In this document: positions 1-7,003 of the stretch, piece by piece
How positions within the stretch are numbered: position 1 is the stretch's first letter
Layout: the number at the start of each line of letters is the position of its first letter
Assembly: GCA_002319795.1 (NCBI GenBank)
Contig: DCFU01000002.1
Coordinates: 1 to 20,429, forward strand
Direction of reading: 5' to 3'
From: Megamonas sp. UBA1796
GTDB lineage: Bacteria; Bacillota; Negativicutes; Selenomonadales; Selenomonadaceae
Length of the DNA stretch: 20,429 bases
The notes under the pieces: generated by a model
The model's input: only the letters and a program-made list of their open reading frames with translations
Told to the model about the DNA's origin: nothing
Databases searched by the model: none
Program-made: the position numbers and the translations under genes

Positions 1-90
1 ATAAAGATTAACGAACACTTGTACGGAAACAACAGCTTAGTTTTTACCGTCCAGTAAACCTTCTCTCTGCTGTTTCCGCGCCAGTTCGCC

Positions 91-119
91 GGCAGGTGCC
101 AAAAGCACCTGTCTTTTTT
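91..119 (+). terminator. Intrinsic terminator hairpin on the plus strand
   Basis: CAGGTGC (93-99) and GCACCTG (105-111) form a perfect 7-bp stem with a CAAAA loop, followed by TCTTTTTT. The U-tract is on the plus strand, so it would stop rightward transcription entering from the left edge. It lies just past the stop codon of the leftward methyltransferase gene and lacks a U-tract in that gene's direction. The remaining bases 1-90 hold no gene I can support. Confidence 0.6.
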
Positions 120-129
120 CTATACAAAA

Positions 130-1494
130 TTAAACGCTGGGAAGCTTCACGGCTTTCTGCCCCGTATAAGTTTCCCAGCGTTTTAGAATGACATCTACAT
201 AAATCGGATCCAATTCCATGGTGTAGCATACCCGGTTTGTCTGCTCTGCCGCCATGAGCGTTGAGCCACTGCCGCCGAAACTGTCCAACACAATCTCCTG
301 CGGACGGCTGCTGTTTTGAATGGCCCTCGCACAAAGCGGTATAGGCTTCATGGTCGGATGCTCGCCATTGCGGATAGGCTTCTCAACACGCCATGTCGTC
401 ATGAGCGCATCGTCAGCCTGCGATATGACCTCAGCCTCCTTTGCGCGTATAACCAGCTGCTCCGCGCCAATCGTAATGCATATCAAGGTGTTGTCTCCAT
501 CCGCCTGCAGCACTACCGGTGAATCTCCATCAAAAACGGTGCCTTGCTTACGGCCACCAAAAAATCGATGCGGCCCATCCGGACGCCAGCCGTATAGAAT
601 TGGCTCATGCTGCCATTGATAATCCTGACGACCAAGTACAAACTGGTTTTTCACCCATATGAGACATTGCCGGATAGACCATCCGGATTCGTCCAAAGCT
701 TTCCGGAAATCACTGCCAGCACTGTCTGCATGACAGACATAGATTGCAGCGCCAGGCTGCGCTGCTGAATACAGGCACGAAAAAGCCGACGCCAGGAACT
801 GATTGAATTCCTCCGTCGGCATATTGTCGTTTTGAATTTTGAGCTTATCTTTAGTACAGCCCTGATAATCTACGTTATACGGTGGGTCCGTAAATATCAT
901 GGCTGCTGACTTCCCATCCATCAACCGGGATACATCCGCTTTGCAGGTGCTGTCCCCACACATGAGCCGATGCCTGCCGAGCTGCCATATATCTCCACGT
1001 TTTGATACTGGCTCTATGATGTTCTCCGCTACAGTCGCGGCATCGAAGTGGTCATCCTCGACTCTTTCGGTGCGGACATCCGCCAGCAGATTATCCAGCT
1101 GCTTAACAGAAAAGCCGGTCAGGTCCATATCGATATCCAGTCCATCCAGCTCATGGAGCAGCTTGGCCAGCACATCATCATCTATCTCAGCCAGTTCAGC
1201 GATGCGGTTATCTGCAATAAGGTCAGCCCATTCCTCAGCCTCCGTCGCGTAATCCTGCTTATCGACCGGAACCTGACAACCAAGCAGCAGCGCCGCCTGT
1301 AAACGCCCATGCCCGCGAACAACAAAACCAGAGCGATTGGACACTGTCACCGGTGCCCGCCAGCCCTGGCTCTGAATTATTTTGGCGAGAAGTTCTATTT
1401 GTTTTTTAGGATGCTGGTTTGGATTCCGTGGATTCGGCACCAGCGTTTCCGGATCCGAAAGCTCTGTATAAGCGCAATGGATTTGTGGTTCCAT
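130..1494 (-). CDS. ParB-domain DNA methyltransferase (phage, orphan)
   Basis: A 454-residue fusion. Residues about 10-100 resemble a ParB/Srx N-terminal domain (NPRNPNQHP, then VVRGHGR at 58-64). The rest is an N6-adenine or N4-cytosine DNA methyltransferase, with catalytic motif IV DPPY at 203-206 and the AdoMet-binding motif I FGGSGST at 406-412. That order, catalytic motif first, is the beta class. It should methylate a specific site in phage or host DNA using S-adenosylmethionine. ATG 1494 is preceded by AGGAGG at a good distance. No restriction endonuclease lies beside it, so it is probably an orphan enzyme for protection or regulation; in many Firmicutes prophages such a gene sits next to the terminase genes, which would lie to the left. 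Adenine versus cytosine specificity cannot be told from the motif alone. Confidence 0.9.
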   Translation of the reverse strand: MEPQIHCAYTELSDPETLVPNPRNPNQHPKKQIELLAKIIQSQGWRAPVTVSNRSGFVVRGHGRLQAALLLGCQVPVDKQDYATEAEEWADLIADNRIAELAEIDDDVLAKLLHELDGLDIDMDLTGFSVKQLDNLLADVRTERVEDDHFDAATVAENIIEPVSKRGDIWQLGRHRLMCGDSTCKADVSRLMDGKSAAMIFTDPPYNVDYQGCTKDKLKIQNDNMPTEEFNQFLASAFSCLYSAAQPGAAIYVCHADSAGSDFRKALDESGWSIRQCLIWVKNQFVLGRQDYQWQHEPILYGWRPDGPHRFFGGRKQGTVFDGDSPVVLQADGDNTLICITIGAEQLVIRAKEAEVISQADDALMTTWRVEKPIRNGEHPTMKPIPLCARAIQNSSRPQEIVLDSFGGSGSTLMAAEQTNRVCYTMELDPIYVDVILKRWETYTGQKAVKLPSV

Positions 1495-1718
1495 TGAATT
1501 CCTCCTAATTTTTATTAAATTCGTATTTCAGTCTTTTAGGGTATCATTAAGTATTAACAAAACCAAACAACAAGTGATATTTAATGTAAATAATACAAAA
1601 CTAAAAACTTGGACTGAAAGAACTCCTTTTTTGATAGTATTATATTGTAGGAATAAAGGAATATATATTTTCATGTAGAATATAGAAAAATTAAATAATA
1701 AATAGTGAGGTGTTTTTT

Positions 1719-2093
1719 ATGGCTTTTTGTTCTAAATGTGGAAAAGAATTACAAGATGAAAATTTTTGTCCCTTTTGTGGAACGTCAGCAAAAAAGCAAG
1801 ATGAAAGTAATTTGACAGAAGAATGTCCTTTTTGCGGCACAAAAGTATCAGTAAATGCAACTATATGTCCTGGTTGTGATGCGCAAAAAGGAAATAAAGC
1901 TGACTATATGTTCATAAGCATTCTGATGATGGCTGGTATAATATTGGGTATTATTATTTTTTTTGTCGGGATAGCAACAAAAATATTTTTTATTTCTTTA
2001 TTGGGAATAGTTTTTTGTTTAATGGGCTATATTGGATTCAAACGATCTTCTTCATCTAAAAATGGGTGGAAAAGACCACTACGACATATTTGA
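1719..2093 (+). CDS. Zinc-ribbon membrane protein
   Basis: A 124-residue protein of unknown function. It has two short zinc-ribbon-like clusters in the N-terminal half: CSKC/CPFC near residues 4-23 and CPFC/CPGC near 40-60. Two hydrophobic segments follow (about 68-90 and 92-108), then a basic tail. The predicted form is a small two-helix membrane protein with a cytoplasmic metal-binding head. ATG 1719 is preferred over the GTG three codons upstream because GTGAGG lies eight bases before it. It is transcribed opposite to the methyltransferase, from an AT-rich gap (1495-1718) in which I see no convincing promoter. Proteins of this build are common prophage accessory genes, sometimes annotated as immunity proteins; that role is only a possibility here. 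Confidence 0.7.
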   Translation: MAFCSKCGKELQDENFCPFCGTSAKKQDESNLTEECPFCGTKVSVNATICPGCDAQKGNKADYMFISILMMAGIILGIIIFFVGIATKIFFISLLGIVFCLMGYIGFKRSSSSKNGWKRPLRHI

Positions 2094-2261
2094 TTTTGCG
2101 GACTTCTTCGCAAAGAGCTGTTATTTTCTGCTTTTGGAGAATTTTAGACCAGTTATACTACTCAGCATTTGAAAAGAAGATATTTATAAAAAGTACTTAT
2201 ACTGATGTCCCTCCCTTATTAGAAATAGGTAATATTGAATATAAAATCAAGGCTTGACGAT

Positions 2262-2269
2262 TTATTTTT
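2262..2269. repeat. Left copy of the 8-bp target site duplication
   Basis: TTATTTTT directly abuts the left end of the IS. The identical octamer directly abuts the right end (3603-3610). An 8-bp duplication is normal for the IS256 family. Confidence 0.8.
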
Positions 2270-2296
2270 GATAGAGTGCAATTAAGTTCGCAAAAG
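2270..2296. repeat. Left terminal inverted repeat of the IS
   Basis: It begins GATAGAGTGC and ends TTCGCAAAAG. It matches the reverse complement of 3576-3602 at 18 or more of 27 positions, with the tips (GATAG) and inner block (GTTCGCAAAA) best conserved. Confidence 0.8.
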
Positions 2297-2367
2297 TAAA
2301 AAAAGGAAAAGCCATCGAAACTCCGAAAAAGGTAAGTGTCCAGCAAACCAATAAGGAGTGAAAATCG

Positions 2368-3555
2368 ATGGCTTACCAAAATTCTACCGTATCTTTTGAA
2401 AAAATGCTATTGAAATTTATAACCGATGAAGATCCAATGCAATCCATGCTTAAGTGGCTTTGCGAGCGGTTAATGGAAACTGAAGTTGAAAACAAGCTTT
2501 GTGCCGAAAAATCGCAACGAAACAATGAACGCCAAGGATACCGCTCAGGCTATCGCGTTCGACGCTTTGACACAAGAATGGGCACGATATATCTTATGGT
2601 TCCTAAAATCAGAAATGGAGGCTATATTCCATTTTTTGTGGAAACAAAAAGACGTTCAGAAGCCGCACTCATGAATGTTATTCAAGAAGCTTATATCAAT
2701 GGTGTTTCCACACGAAAAATCGATAAATTAACGAAAACACTAGGAATAGAATCCATCTCACGCAGTCAGGTTTCTGCAATCACCAAAGACTTGAATCAAC
2801 AAGTCGACGCGTTTCGAAAACGAAAGCTCGAAGCCACATATCCCATTCTTTGGGTAGATGCGTTATACGAGCGAATTCGTGATAATCAAAGGGTTCAAAA
2901 TATGGCTGTATTCGTAGTCACAGGTATTAACCTAGAAGGAAAACGCGATATTTTAGCGGTAGAACCCATGTATGAAGAATCTGCAGCCAGCTACACTAAG
3001 GTATTTGAACAACTCAAAGAACGCGGTTTAGAAAATGTATGGCTTGTCGTATCGGATGGACATAAAGGCTTGGTAAAAGCTGCCCGAGAAACTTTCCTTG
3101 GCTGCTCTTGGCAACGATGCAAGGTTCATTTCATGCGTAACATATTGGCAACTGTTTCTGTTAAAAGCAAGAAACAGTTTGCCGAAAAGCTCAAGCAGAT
3201 ATGGCTACAGCCAGACTATGAAAGTGCTAAAAAATATGCCACTGCCTTCATGAATGATTATGAACTGAAATATCCCCAAGCGGTAAAGGTATTAGAAGAT
3301 GGTCTGGAAGATTCACTGCAGTTTTTCACCTTTCCAGAAATTGATTCCAGAAAAATATCCTCTACGAATCTGCTGGAACGGTTAAATAAAGAAATTCGTC
3401 GCAGAACAAAGGTAGTAGGAATTTTCCCGAGCATGGATGCATACATCCGGCTTGTAACCAGTTATCTGATTGAGTACAGCGAAGATTGGTCAAGTGGACG
3501 TTCCTATATAAACCCCAAAATCATTACAGATCTTATCGCAACGAAAACCGCTTAA
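2368..3555 (+). CDS. IS256-family (mutator-type) transposase
   Basis: A full-length 395-residue DDE transposase, the normal size for the family. The likely catalytic triad is D164 (LWVDALYE), D230 (VVSDGHKGL) and E337 (TNLLERLNKE). The family-typical C/H pair appears as WQRCKVHFMRN (C251, H254). The N-terminal third carries the helical DNA-binding region (RQGYRSGYR near 55-63). ATG 2368 follows AAGGAG at nine bases. It is the only gene in the element and has no frameshift or internal stop. Its codon use is more AT-rich than the phage early operon, which fits an independent origin. Confidence 0.95.
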   Translation: MAYQNSTVSFEKMLLKFITDEDPMQSMLKWLCERLMETEVENKLCAEKSQRNNERQGYRSGYRVRRFDTRMGTIYLMVPKIRNGGYIPFFVETKRRSEAALMNVIQEAYINGVSTRKIDKLTKTLGIESISRSQVSAITKDLNQQVDAFRKRKLEATYPILWVDALYERIRDNQRVQNMAVFVVTGINLEGKRDILAVEPMYEESAASYTKVFEQLKERGLENVWLVVSDGHKGLVKAARETFLGCSWQRCKVHFMRNILATVSVKSKKQFAEKLKQIWLQPDYESAKKYATAFMNDYELKYPQAVKVLEDGLEDSLQFFTFPEIDSRKISSTNLLERLNKEIRRRTKVVGIFPSMDAYIRLVTSYLIEYSEDWSSGRSYINPKIITDLIATKTA

Positions 3556-3575
3556 CCCAATTCGGAGCTTGATGG

Positions 3576-3602
3576 TTTTTGCGAACATTGCTTGACACTA
3601 TC
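3576..3602. repeat. Right terminal inverted repeat of the IS
   Basis: Read on the minus strand it starts GATAGTGTC and runs to TTCGCAAAAA, pairing with the left repeat at 2270-2296. The duplicated target TTATTTTT follows immediately. Confidence 0.8.
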
Positions 3603-3610
3603 TTATTTTT
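3603..3610. repeat. Right copy of the 8-bp target site duplication
   Basis: TTATTTTT is identical to 2262-2269 and directly follows the right inverted repeat. Confidence 0.8.
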
Positions 3611-3667
3611 CGTCAAGCTCTTTTCATTTTTATACGCGCATAGCCTGTTATCACAGCACACTGTCAT
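3611..3667 (-). pseudogene. Start of a tiny cysteine-rich ORF interrupted by the IS
   Basis: On the minus strand AGGAGG lies eight bases before an ATG at 3667. The frame opens MTVCCDNRLCAYKNEK, a short pattern (C-D-N-R-x-C-x-Y) seen in small phage-associated cysteine-rich proteins. The frame now runs through the IS right end and stops inside it near 3533. With the IS removed it would have been about 35 residues, ending in the left flank. The strong ribosome binding site is the main support. Against it, the upstream minus-strand terminator leaves no obvious promoter. Confidence 0.35.
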
Positions 3668-3689
3668 CCTGTCACCTCCTAAATCAGGG

Positions 3690-3718
3690 CAAAAGAAAAG
3701 CACCCCGTAAGGATGCTT
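3690..3718 (-). terminator. Intrinsic terminator ending the three-gene cassette
   Basis: Read on the minus strand, AAGCATCC and GGGTGCTT form an 8-bp stem (one G-U pair) around TTACG, followed by TTCTTTT. It ends leftward transcription about 100 bases after the stop codon at 3818. Confidence 0.75.
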
Positions 3719-3817
3719 AGATATTACACCGTTAAGTCTTCCCTATACAATAACTATGAAGATATCGCTTCTTATATTCAACCTAACACTTTATTAGTCC
3801 AAATATATACCATAAAA

Positions 3818-4183
3818 TCATGGAACATGTTGCATCACTTGATAAATAAAAATAAAACCGAGAATAAGACTCACCGAAAATAAGAACATAACTGCAATAT
3901 ATAAGTACCTTGCTGTATTATGATAAATATTAATTTGATGATGATAGACTTGAGTAACGAAGGCATTTATATCCAAAATACTAAAAATAATAGTGAATGC
4001 AAATAATATAAGTGAACAAATAAAAATATCCTTTATAGCTAATGAAGACTCCTTATCTACAACTCTAGCAAATAAAGTCACTACAACAGCAACAAATCCT
4101 ATAGAGATGGTAGTATACAATTTCAATGTATCAATAATAATCATCATTGCTGTCTCATTATCCTTGATATTTGGCCTTTTCAT
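3818..4183 (-). CDS. Three-helix membrane protein of unknown function
   Basis: A 121-residue protein I do not recognise. After a polar N-terminus (residues 1-12) come three hydrophobic stretches, about 22-42, 51-72 and 92-115, with a charged loop (KESSLAIKD) between the first two and a His/Gln/Asn-rich loop after the second. The ATG follows AAGGAG at a normal distance. It begins 12 bases after the stop of the 130-residue gene upstream, so the two are very probably co-transcribed, and the terminator at 3690-3718 ends the unit. An accessory lysogenic gene such as superinfection exclusion would fit the position. A holin is less likely because no lysin gene is nearby. Confidence 0.7.
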   Translation of the reverse strand: MKRPNIKDNETAMMIIIDTLKLYTTISIGFVAVVVTLFARVVDKESSLAIKDIFICSLILFAFTIIFSILDINAFVTQVYHHQINIYHNTARYLYIAVMFLFSVSLILGFIFIYQVMQHVP

Positions 4184-4195
4184 CTTGAATCTCCT

Positions 4196-4588
4196 TTATT
4201 TGCATGGATATATCTCACAATATTTTCTCATAGATTTATCCAGTTTTGCATTATAAATGGATTCATGAAGCAACCTCGTTCTCCCCCTCGATTGCATTTG
4301 TAAATTATCTCTATAAGAGTTCTGTATCTTTAAACGATGATGCATATAATCCGACAATACCCTTGCATATCTATATGCCATGCCATGAATAAACTGTAAC
4401 TCTTCTTCATCATTTGAATTTTTTGCAGATACAATTCTTGAATGAAAAATCTCTTCCATTTTTTCTAAATTAAAATGCCGTTCAATGTCTTGTAACTCAC
4501 TGGGGGCAATGCCTTTACTATGAGTTACGCTCCATCCTTCAGTAAAGCCTTGCTCTAATATCCTTCTTACTTCAAATTCATTTTGCAT
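4196..4588 (-). CDS. Hypothetical helical protein, cassette gene
   Basis: A 130-residue soluble, mostly charged protein with no recognised domain. It looks largely alpha-helical and carries many His, Arg and Glu residues (for example YMHHRLK). There are no membrane segments or signal peptide. The start at 4588 is chosen because GGGAGGGAG lies just upstream. The frame continues to an ATG at 4618 without a ribosome site, and an AGGAGG near 4650-4655 has no standard start codon behind it. It is paired with the three-helix membrane protein 12 bases downstream. Confidence 0.65.
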   Translation of the reverse strand: MQNEFEVRRILEQGFTEGWSVTHSKGIAPSELQDIERHFNLEKMEEIFHSRIVSAKNSNDEEELQFIHGMAYRYARVLSDYMHHRLKIQNSYRDNLQMQSRGRTRLLHESIYNAKLDKSMRKYCEIYPCK

Positions 4589-4810
4589 ACAAAGCTCCCT
4601 CCCCCACACATCTATCATGGATTTAGAATTTCGACACTGTTTTATTATTTCCTCCTTGAAAAAAATCTTAGTTGCAACATACTCAATCCCAGCACACCCA
4701 AAAGCAGATTTCTAAAAAAATGTGTGTAGGGGGAGATGAGTCATTGAACATATCAATTCATTATTTATTGGTATATACACAAGAACCTCAAAAATAATCA
4801 AACTACCCAC

Positions 4811-4963
4811 TCAAGCTACTGATTCCTGTTGCATATTTTGCATTTCAGACAATCGTTTATCTTTTTGTTTTTGATTTTTCAATTTTAACTTCATAACGCT
4901 AAACAGACATAGAATAATTATAATAGTTAGTAGATCATATTTGTCCTTAATTCCTCTCCACAT
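4811..4963 (-). CDS. Small single-pass membrane protein
   Basis: A predicted 50-residue protein: a short N-terminus (MWRGIKDKYD), one hydrophobic helix (about residues 11-26, LLTIIIILCLFSVM), then a strongly basic, Lys/Gln-rich cytoplasmic-type tail. The start at 4963 has GGGAG ten bases upstream. A longer version from TTG 5014 is possible and would add 17 residues. Function is unknown. It is the first gene after the early-operon terminator and is separated from the next cassette gene by about 220 bases in which I see no gene. Confidence 0.45.
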   Translation of the reverse strand: MWRGIKDKYDLLTIIIILCLFSVMKLKLKNQKQKDKRLSEMQNMQQESVA

Positions 4964-5075
4964 TGGGCTATTATCTCCCATTTTATTGTAAACATCATCA
5001 AACCTCAATAACAAAAGCCTTTATGATATTACAATTGTTCCGACCAATCCGAAAACAATACTCACAAAATTTATA

Positions 5076-5112
5076 GATTGGAATTGTATGGTCATACCAT
5101 ACAATTCCAATC
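5076..5112. repeat. Perfect 17-bp inverted repeat with a 3-base loop
   Basis: GATTGGAATTGTATGGT and its exact reverse complement are separated only by CAT. It directly abuts the U-tract of the terminator at 5113-5150 and lies upstream of the 50-residue membrane protein gene. It has no U-rich tail in either direction, so it is not a standard terminator. An operator, cruciform site or processed small RNA are alternatives. Confidence 0.85.
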
Positions 5113-5150
5113 ATAAAAAAACAACCGCCAATAATATTTTGACGGTTGTT
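5113..5150 (-). terminator. Intrinsic terminator of the early operon
   Basis: On the minus strand AACAACCGTC pairs with GGCGGTTGTT (10 bp, one G-U) around an 11-base AT-rich loop, followed by a run of T residues. It lies about 60 bases past the last gene of the long leftward operon (stop at 5210). Confidence 0.85.
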
Positions 5151-5209
5151 AACTTTGCCCTAGATACACGTAGCAAGTATCTAAAATATACCATTTTGTC
5201 AACTAATTG

Positions 5210-5518
5210 TCAATGGTTATGATATTCACCAGCCAACGCTGCATTAATCTGTGCCAACGATTTTTTCTTGCCTGGCTTCTTGGGCTTTCCCGTACCACCG
5301 CCACCTCCAAGAATCTGCTCTCCTGGCTGCAAACTCATGGATACATAGTTATTGCCATGTGCTGCCTCAAATGCTGCCTTACTGGCAACACCGCGCTCCT
5401 TGAGCCACAATTCAGCACCGCACTCGGGGCACTTATAATAATCATCCAGATTCGGGACCATACTTACCGTTTCGCCCAACTTTACCATACACCTCGGACA
5501 ATTGATTTGTTTGGCCAT
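5210..5518 (-). CDS. Zinc-ribbon hypothetical phage protein
   Basis: A 102-residue protein and the last gene of the early operon. Cysteine pairs CPRC (7-10) and CPEC (30-33) form an N-terminal zinc ribbon. A central region is followed by a glycine run (GGGGG near 71-75) and a Lys/Pro-rich linker, ending in a short helix. The ATG directly follows the TAG of the previous gene, with a GGTGG ribosome site inside that gene's end, so translation is probably coupled. Nucleic-acid binding is plausible from the ribbon plus basic linker, but no specific function is recognised. Confidence 0.75.
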   Translation of the reverse strand: MAKQINCPRCMVKLGETVSMVPNLDDYYKCPECGAELWLKERGVASKAAFEAAHGNNYVSMSLQPGEQILGGGGGTGKPKKPGKKKSLAQINAALAGEYHNH

Positions 5519-5881
5519 CTACACATCCACCTTTCTGCGGTACACCCTGTTCTCGTGATAATTTTCCACCTTTCGGACGTCCCCTAGCATTCGCTCAAAC
5601 GCCTTGACCGCAACAGGTATTTCCTGCCTTGCCATACAGAGTTTAATTTTTTCAGCTATTTCAAAAGCGTCTTTATCGATGCGACGCTCCCTCCGGACGA
5701 CTGCAAGCTCCTGCGTCAGGGCCAGCAACTCCTCATCCGTATGCTCGTTAAGCTCAATATCATGCAAAATGTCCTGCGTCCGGGCGTCCTGCAGCTTGAT
5801 GCGTTCCAAACTACCTGCGTACCGTCCGCCGTTTTCACGCACCAGGGCGAGAAACTGCGCTATTATTTCCGATACATCCAA
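5519..5881 (-). CDS. Hypothetical phage protein, helical
   Basis: About 120 residues, rich in Glu, Arg and Leu, probably all-helical with coiled-coil tendency in the middle (DEELLALTQELAVVRRERR). I recognise no domain. The frame opens at TTG 5890, but that codon touches the ribosome site GGGAG. A TTG three codons later (5881) has correct spacing and is preferred. The next gene follows directly at 5518. Confidence 0.65.
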   Translation of the reverse strand: MDVSEIIAQFLALVRENGGRYAGSLERIKLQDARTQDILHDIELNEHTDEELLALTQELAVVRRERRIDKDAFEIAEKIKLCMARQEIPVAVKAFERMLGDVRKVENYHENRVYRRKVDV

Positions 5882-5896
5882 TCGGACCAACTCCCT

Positions 5897-6181
5897 TTAT
5901 ATCCAAAATTCAACAATCACCGCGTCGTCCTTGGCATCGCGATTTATTCTGCACATCCCCATGGGCGCTACCAGTCGCCTTATATCCTCAATTCTATCGC
6001 GAACTATAAAGGTGTCTGCCGATGCCCAGCATAGCCCCTTACCTGCAAAATGCACTCTTCCTACATACTGGCCAGGGTAATCCTTTGGACTCTCATATAC
6101 CACAACAAATTGGATTGCATCGCTACGCTGCAGACCAACCCGAACAGCTATCTCGAATTCTGTATCTGTCATCCCGTCCAT
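5897..6181 (-). CDS. Hypothetical phage protein
   Basis: A 94-residue acidic protein without cysteine clusters or membrane segments. The central stretch VVYESPKDYPGQYVGRVHF is reminiscent of short beta-rich phage proteins, but I cannot name a family. GGGAG precedes the ATG at 6181 by about ten bases. A second in-frame ATG three codons later is an alternative. It sits in a tight row of small early genes. Confidence 0.65.
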   Translation of the reverse strand: MDGMTDTEFEIAVRVGLQRSDAIQFVVVYESPKDYPGQYVGRVHFAGKGLCWASADTFIVRDRIEDIRRLVAPMGMCRINRDAKDDAVIVEFWI

Positions 6182-6197
6182 TTCATATCAGCTCCCT

Positions 6198-6404
6198 TTA
6201 AAATAAATCCATCTGAATATTACCTATCCCTGCCGCACTGCACCGCTTGCGAAATCTACGCAGAAATTCATCCGAGCAGATAAGCGAGCAGCCTGATCCA
6301 CAGAACATCTTCGTTTCCGTCTGCTTCATATGGATTTTTTCTGCCCAACCCAAGTCAATGATTGGACAAGGGCCTTCAAGCTCTCCATATTTGTTTACAT
6401 GCAT
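6198..6404 (-). CDS. Small cysteine-containing hypothetical protein
   Basis: A 68-residue frame with the cluster CGSGCSLIC at about residues 35-43 and another Cys at 55. An N-terminal PCPIIDLGW stretch precedes it. Together these suggest a minimal metal-binding fold. No good ribosome site precedes ATG 6404, so translation may depend on coupling to the gene ending 20 bases upstream. It fits the gene row with short gaps on both sides. Function is unknown. Confidence 0.55.
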   Translation of the reverse strand: MHVNKYGELEGPCPIIDLGWAEKIHMKQTETKMFCGSGCSLICSDEFLRRFRKRCSAAGIGNIQMDLF

Positions 6405-6423
6405 TTTCTATACGCATACTCTT

Positions 6424-6594
6424 TCATACGCCGTCACCCTTTCCTATAACTTTGCTTTTTACAGCATCCCAGGTGGCCAGCGTTTTATCCATAGCATCCA
6501 TTCGCCGTAGTGCCGCTTGTGCCAGTCCTACAGCAACATAATATTCTGGTCCCTGACCTACTTCCAACGCTTTTATTGCTTCTTCATTTGTCAT
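6424..6594 (-). CDS. Small hypothetical phage protein
   Basis: A 56-residue helical protein starting MTNEEAIKALE, an opening common among small Firmicutes phage early proteins. The start at 6594 has GGAGG eight bases upstream, and its ATGA overlaps the stop of the preceding gene, which fixes the start. No domain or function is recognised. Confidence 0.7.
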   Translation of the reverse strand: MTNEEAIKALEVGQGPEYYVAVGLAQAALRRMDAMDKTLATWDAVKSKVIGKGDGV

Positions 6595-6842
6595 AATTCG
6601 TTCCTCCACCGTCTCGCAATACATTTCCGCACCTTGAACTGTTTGAACTTACGCCCATGTGCTGCATGCCCGCAGTAATCGCAATTATATAAACCATTGC
6701 CTGTACGTGGGTTTTCATAATAGATTTCATTATTACCGCATTTAGGGCATATTCCTAAATGATTTTTAACGCTCTTAAAAGCGAATTGCCTTTGTACATA
6801 TTCTGTTTGTCTTGAGAACCAATCTTTTATGAGACATTCCAT
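6591..6842 (-). CDS. Zinc-ribbon hypothetical phage protein
   Basis: An 83-residue protein with a central four-cysteine zinc ribbon: CPKC followed about 17 residues later by CDYC. The C-terminus is strongly basic (GRKFKQFKVRKC, ARRWR). This resembles a small nucleic-acid-binding protein, but the family is unknown. ATG 6842 follows GGAGG. The TGATG overlap with the previous gene and the ATGA overlap with the next show translational coupling on both sides. Confidence 0.75.
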   Translation of the reverse strand: MECLIKDWFSRQTEYVQRQFAFKSVKNHLGICPKCGNNEIYYENPRTGNGLYNCDYCGHAAHGRKFKQFKVRKCIARRWRNEL

Positions 6843-7003
6843 CACTCATCAGTCCTCCATTTACAATTGCCTATGTAGCTACCAGCGCACCGTACCATGC
6901 AAGCCCTTTTACAGCCAATACAGCACGATTGTTTTTTTATTTTCTCCTTTGGATAATGTTGAAATAAACATTTATATTTAGTTTCCGGGCATCTATTTTG
7001 CAT
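6842..7003 (-). CDS. Cysteine-rich mini-protein
   Basis: Eight cysteines in 53 residues (C5, C12, C27, C28, C31, C35, C39, C47), with the core CCIGCKRACMVRC and a net basic charge. This could bind one or two metal ions. The start at 7003 has GGAGG eight bases upstream and overlaps the end of the preceding gene by 11 bases. The frame is open further upstream, but only inside that gene. Similar CCxxC mini-proteins are frequent in Firmicutes phage early regions without known function. Confidence 0.7.
   Translation of the reverse strand: MQNRCPETKYKCLFQHYPKEKIKKQSCCIGCKRACMVRCAGSYIGNCKWRTDE

Larger units (their letters stand above)
2270..3602 (+). mobile_element. IS256-family insertion sequence, complete
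   Basis: The element is 1333 bp, within the usual 1.3-1.5 kb of IS256-family elements. It is bounded by imperfect inverted repeats of about 27 bp (2270-2296 and 3576-3602), both starting GATAG and both ending in TTCGCAAAA. It carries one intact transposase gene and exact 8-bp duplications on both sides. Intact open frame, recognisable ends and a perfect target duplication all suggest a fairly recent, possibly still mobile copy. Confidence 0.9.
2252..3625 (+). terminator. Terminator hairpin split by the IS element
   Basis: Removing the IS and one copy of the target duplication rebuilds GCTTGACGA (2252-2260), an 8-base T-rich loop and TCGTCAAGC (ending at 3618), followed by TCTTTTCATTTTT. That is a 9-bp perfect stem with a U-rich tail on the plus strand. 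It would have terminated the zinc-ribbon gene. The insertion separates the two arms by about 1.3 kb, so it should no longer work. Confidence 0.6.

Noticed and set aside
44..334. 96-residue minus-strand frame running past the methyltransferase end
   Set aside because: It overlaps the 3' part of the well-supported methyltransferase in another frame and has no ribosome site or recognisable sequence.
2062..2257. Short plus-strand frames downstream of the zinc-ribbon gene (one from 2062, about 36 residues; one from 2066, 63 residues)
   Set aside because: They overlap the end of the zinc-ribbon gene, lack ribosome sites and show no domain. A frameshifted tail of a once longer gene is possible but unsupported.
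2252..3618. GCTTGACGA/TCGTCAAGC taken as the IS ends
   Set aside because: With these as ends no target duplication is found. Moving the ends to GATAG/CTATC gives an exact 8-bp duplication and leaves GCTTGACGA as a pre-existing terminator stem.
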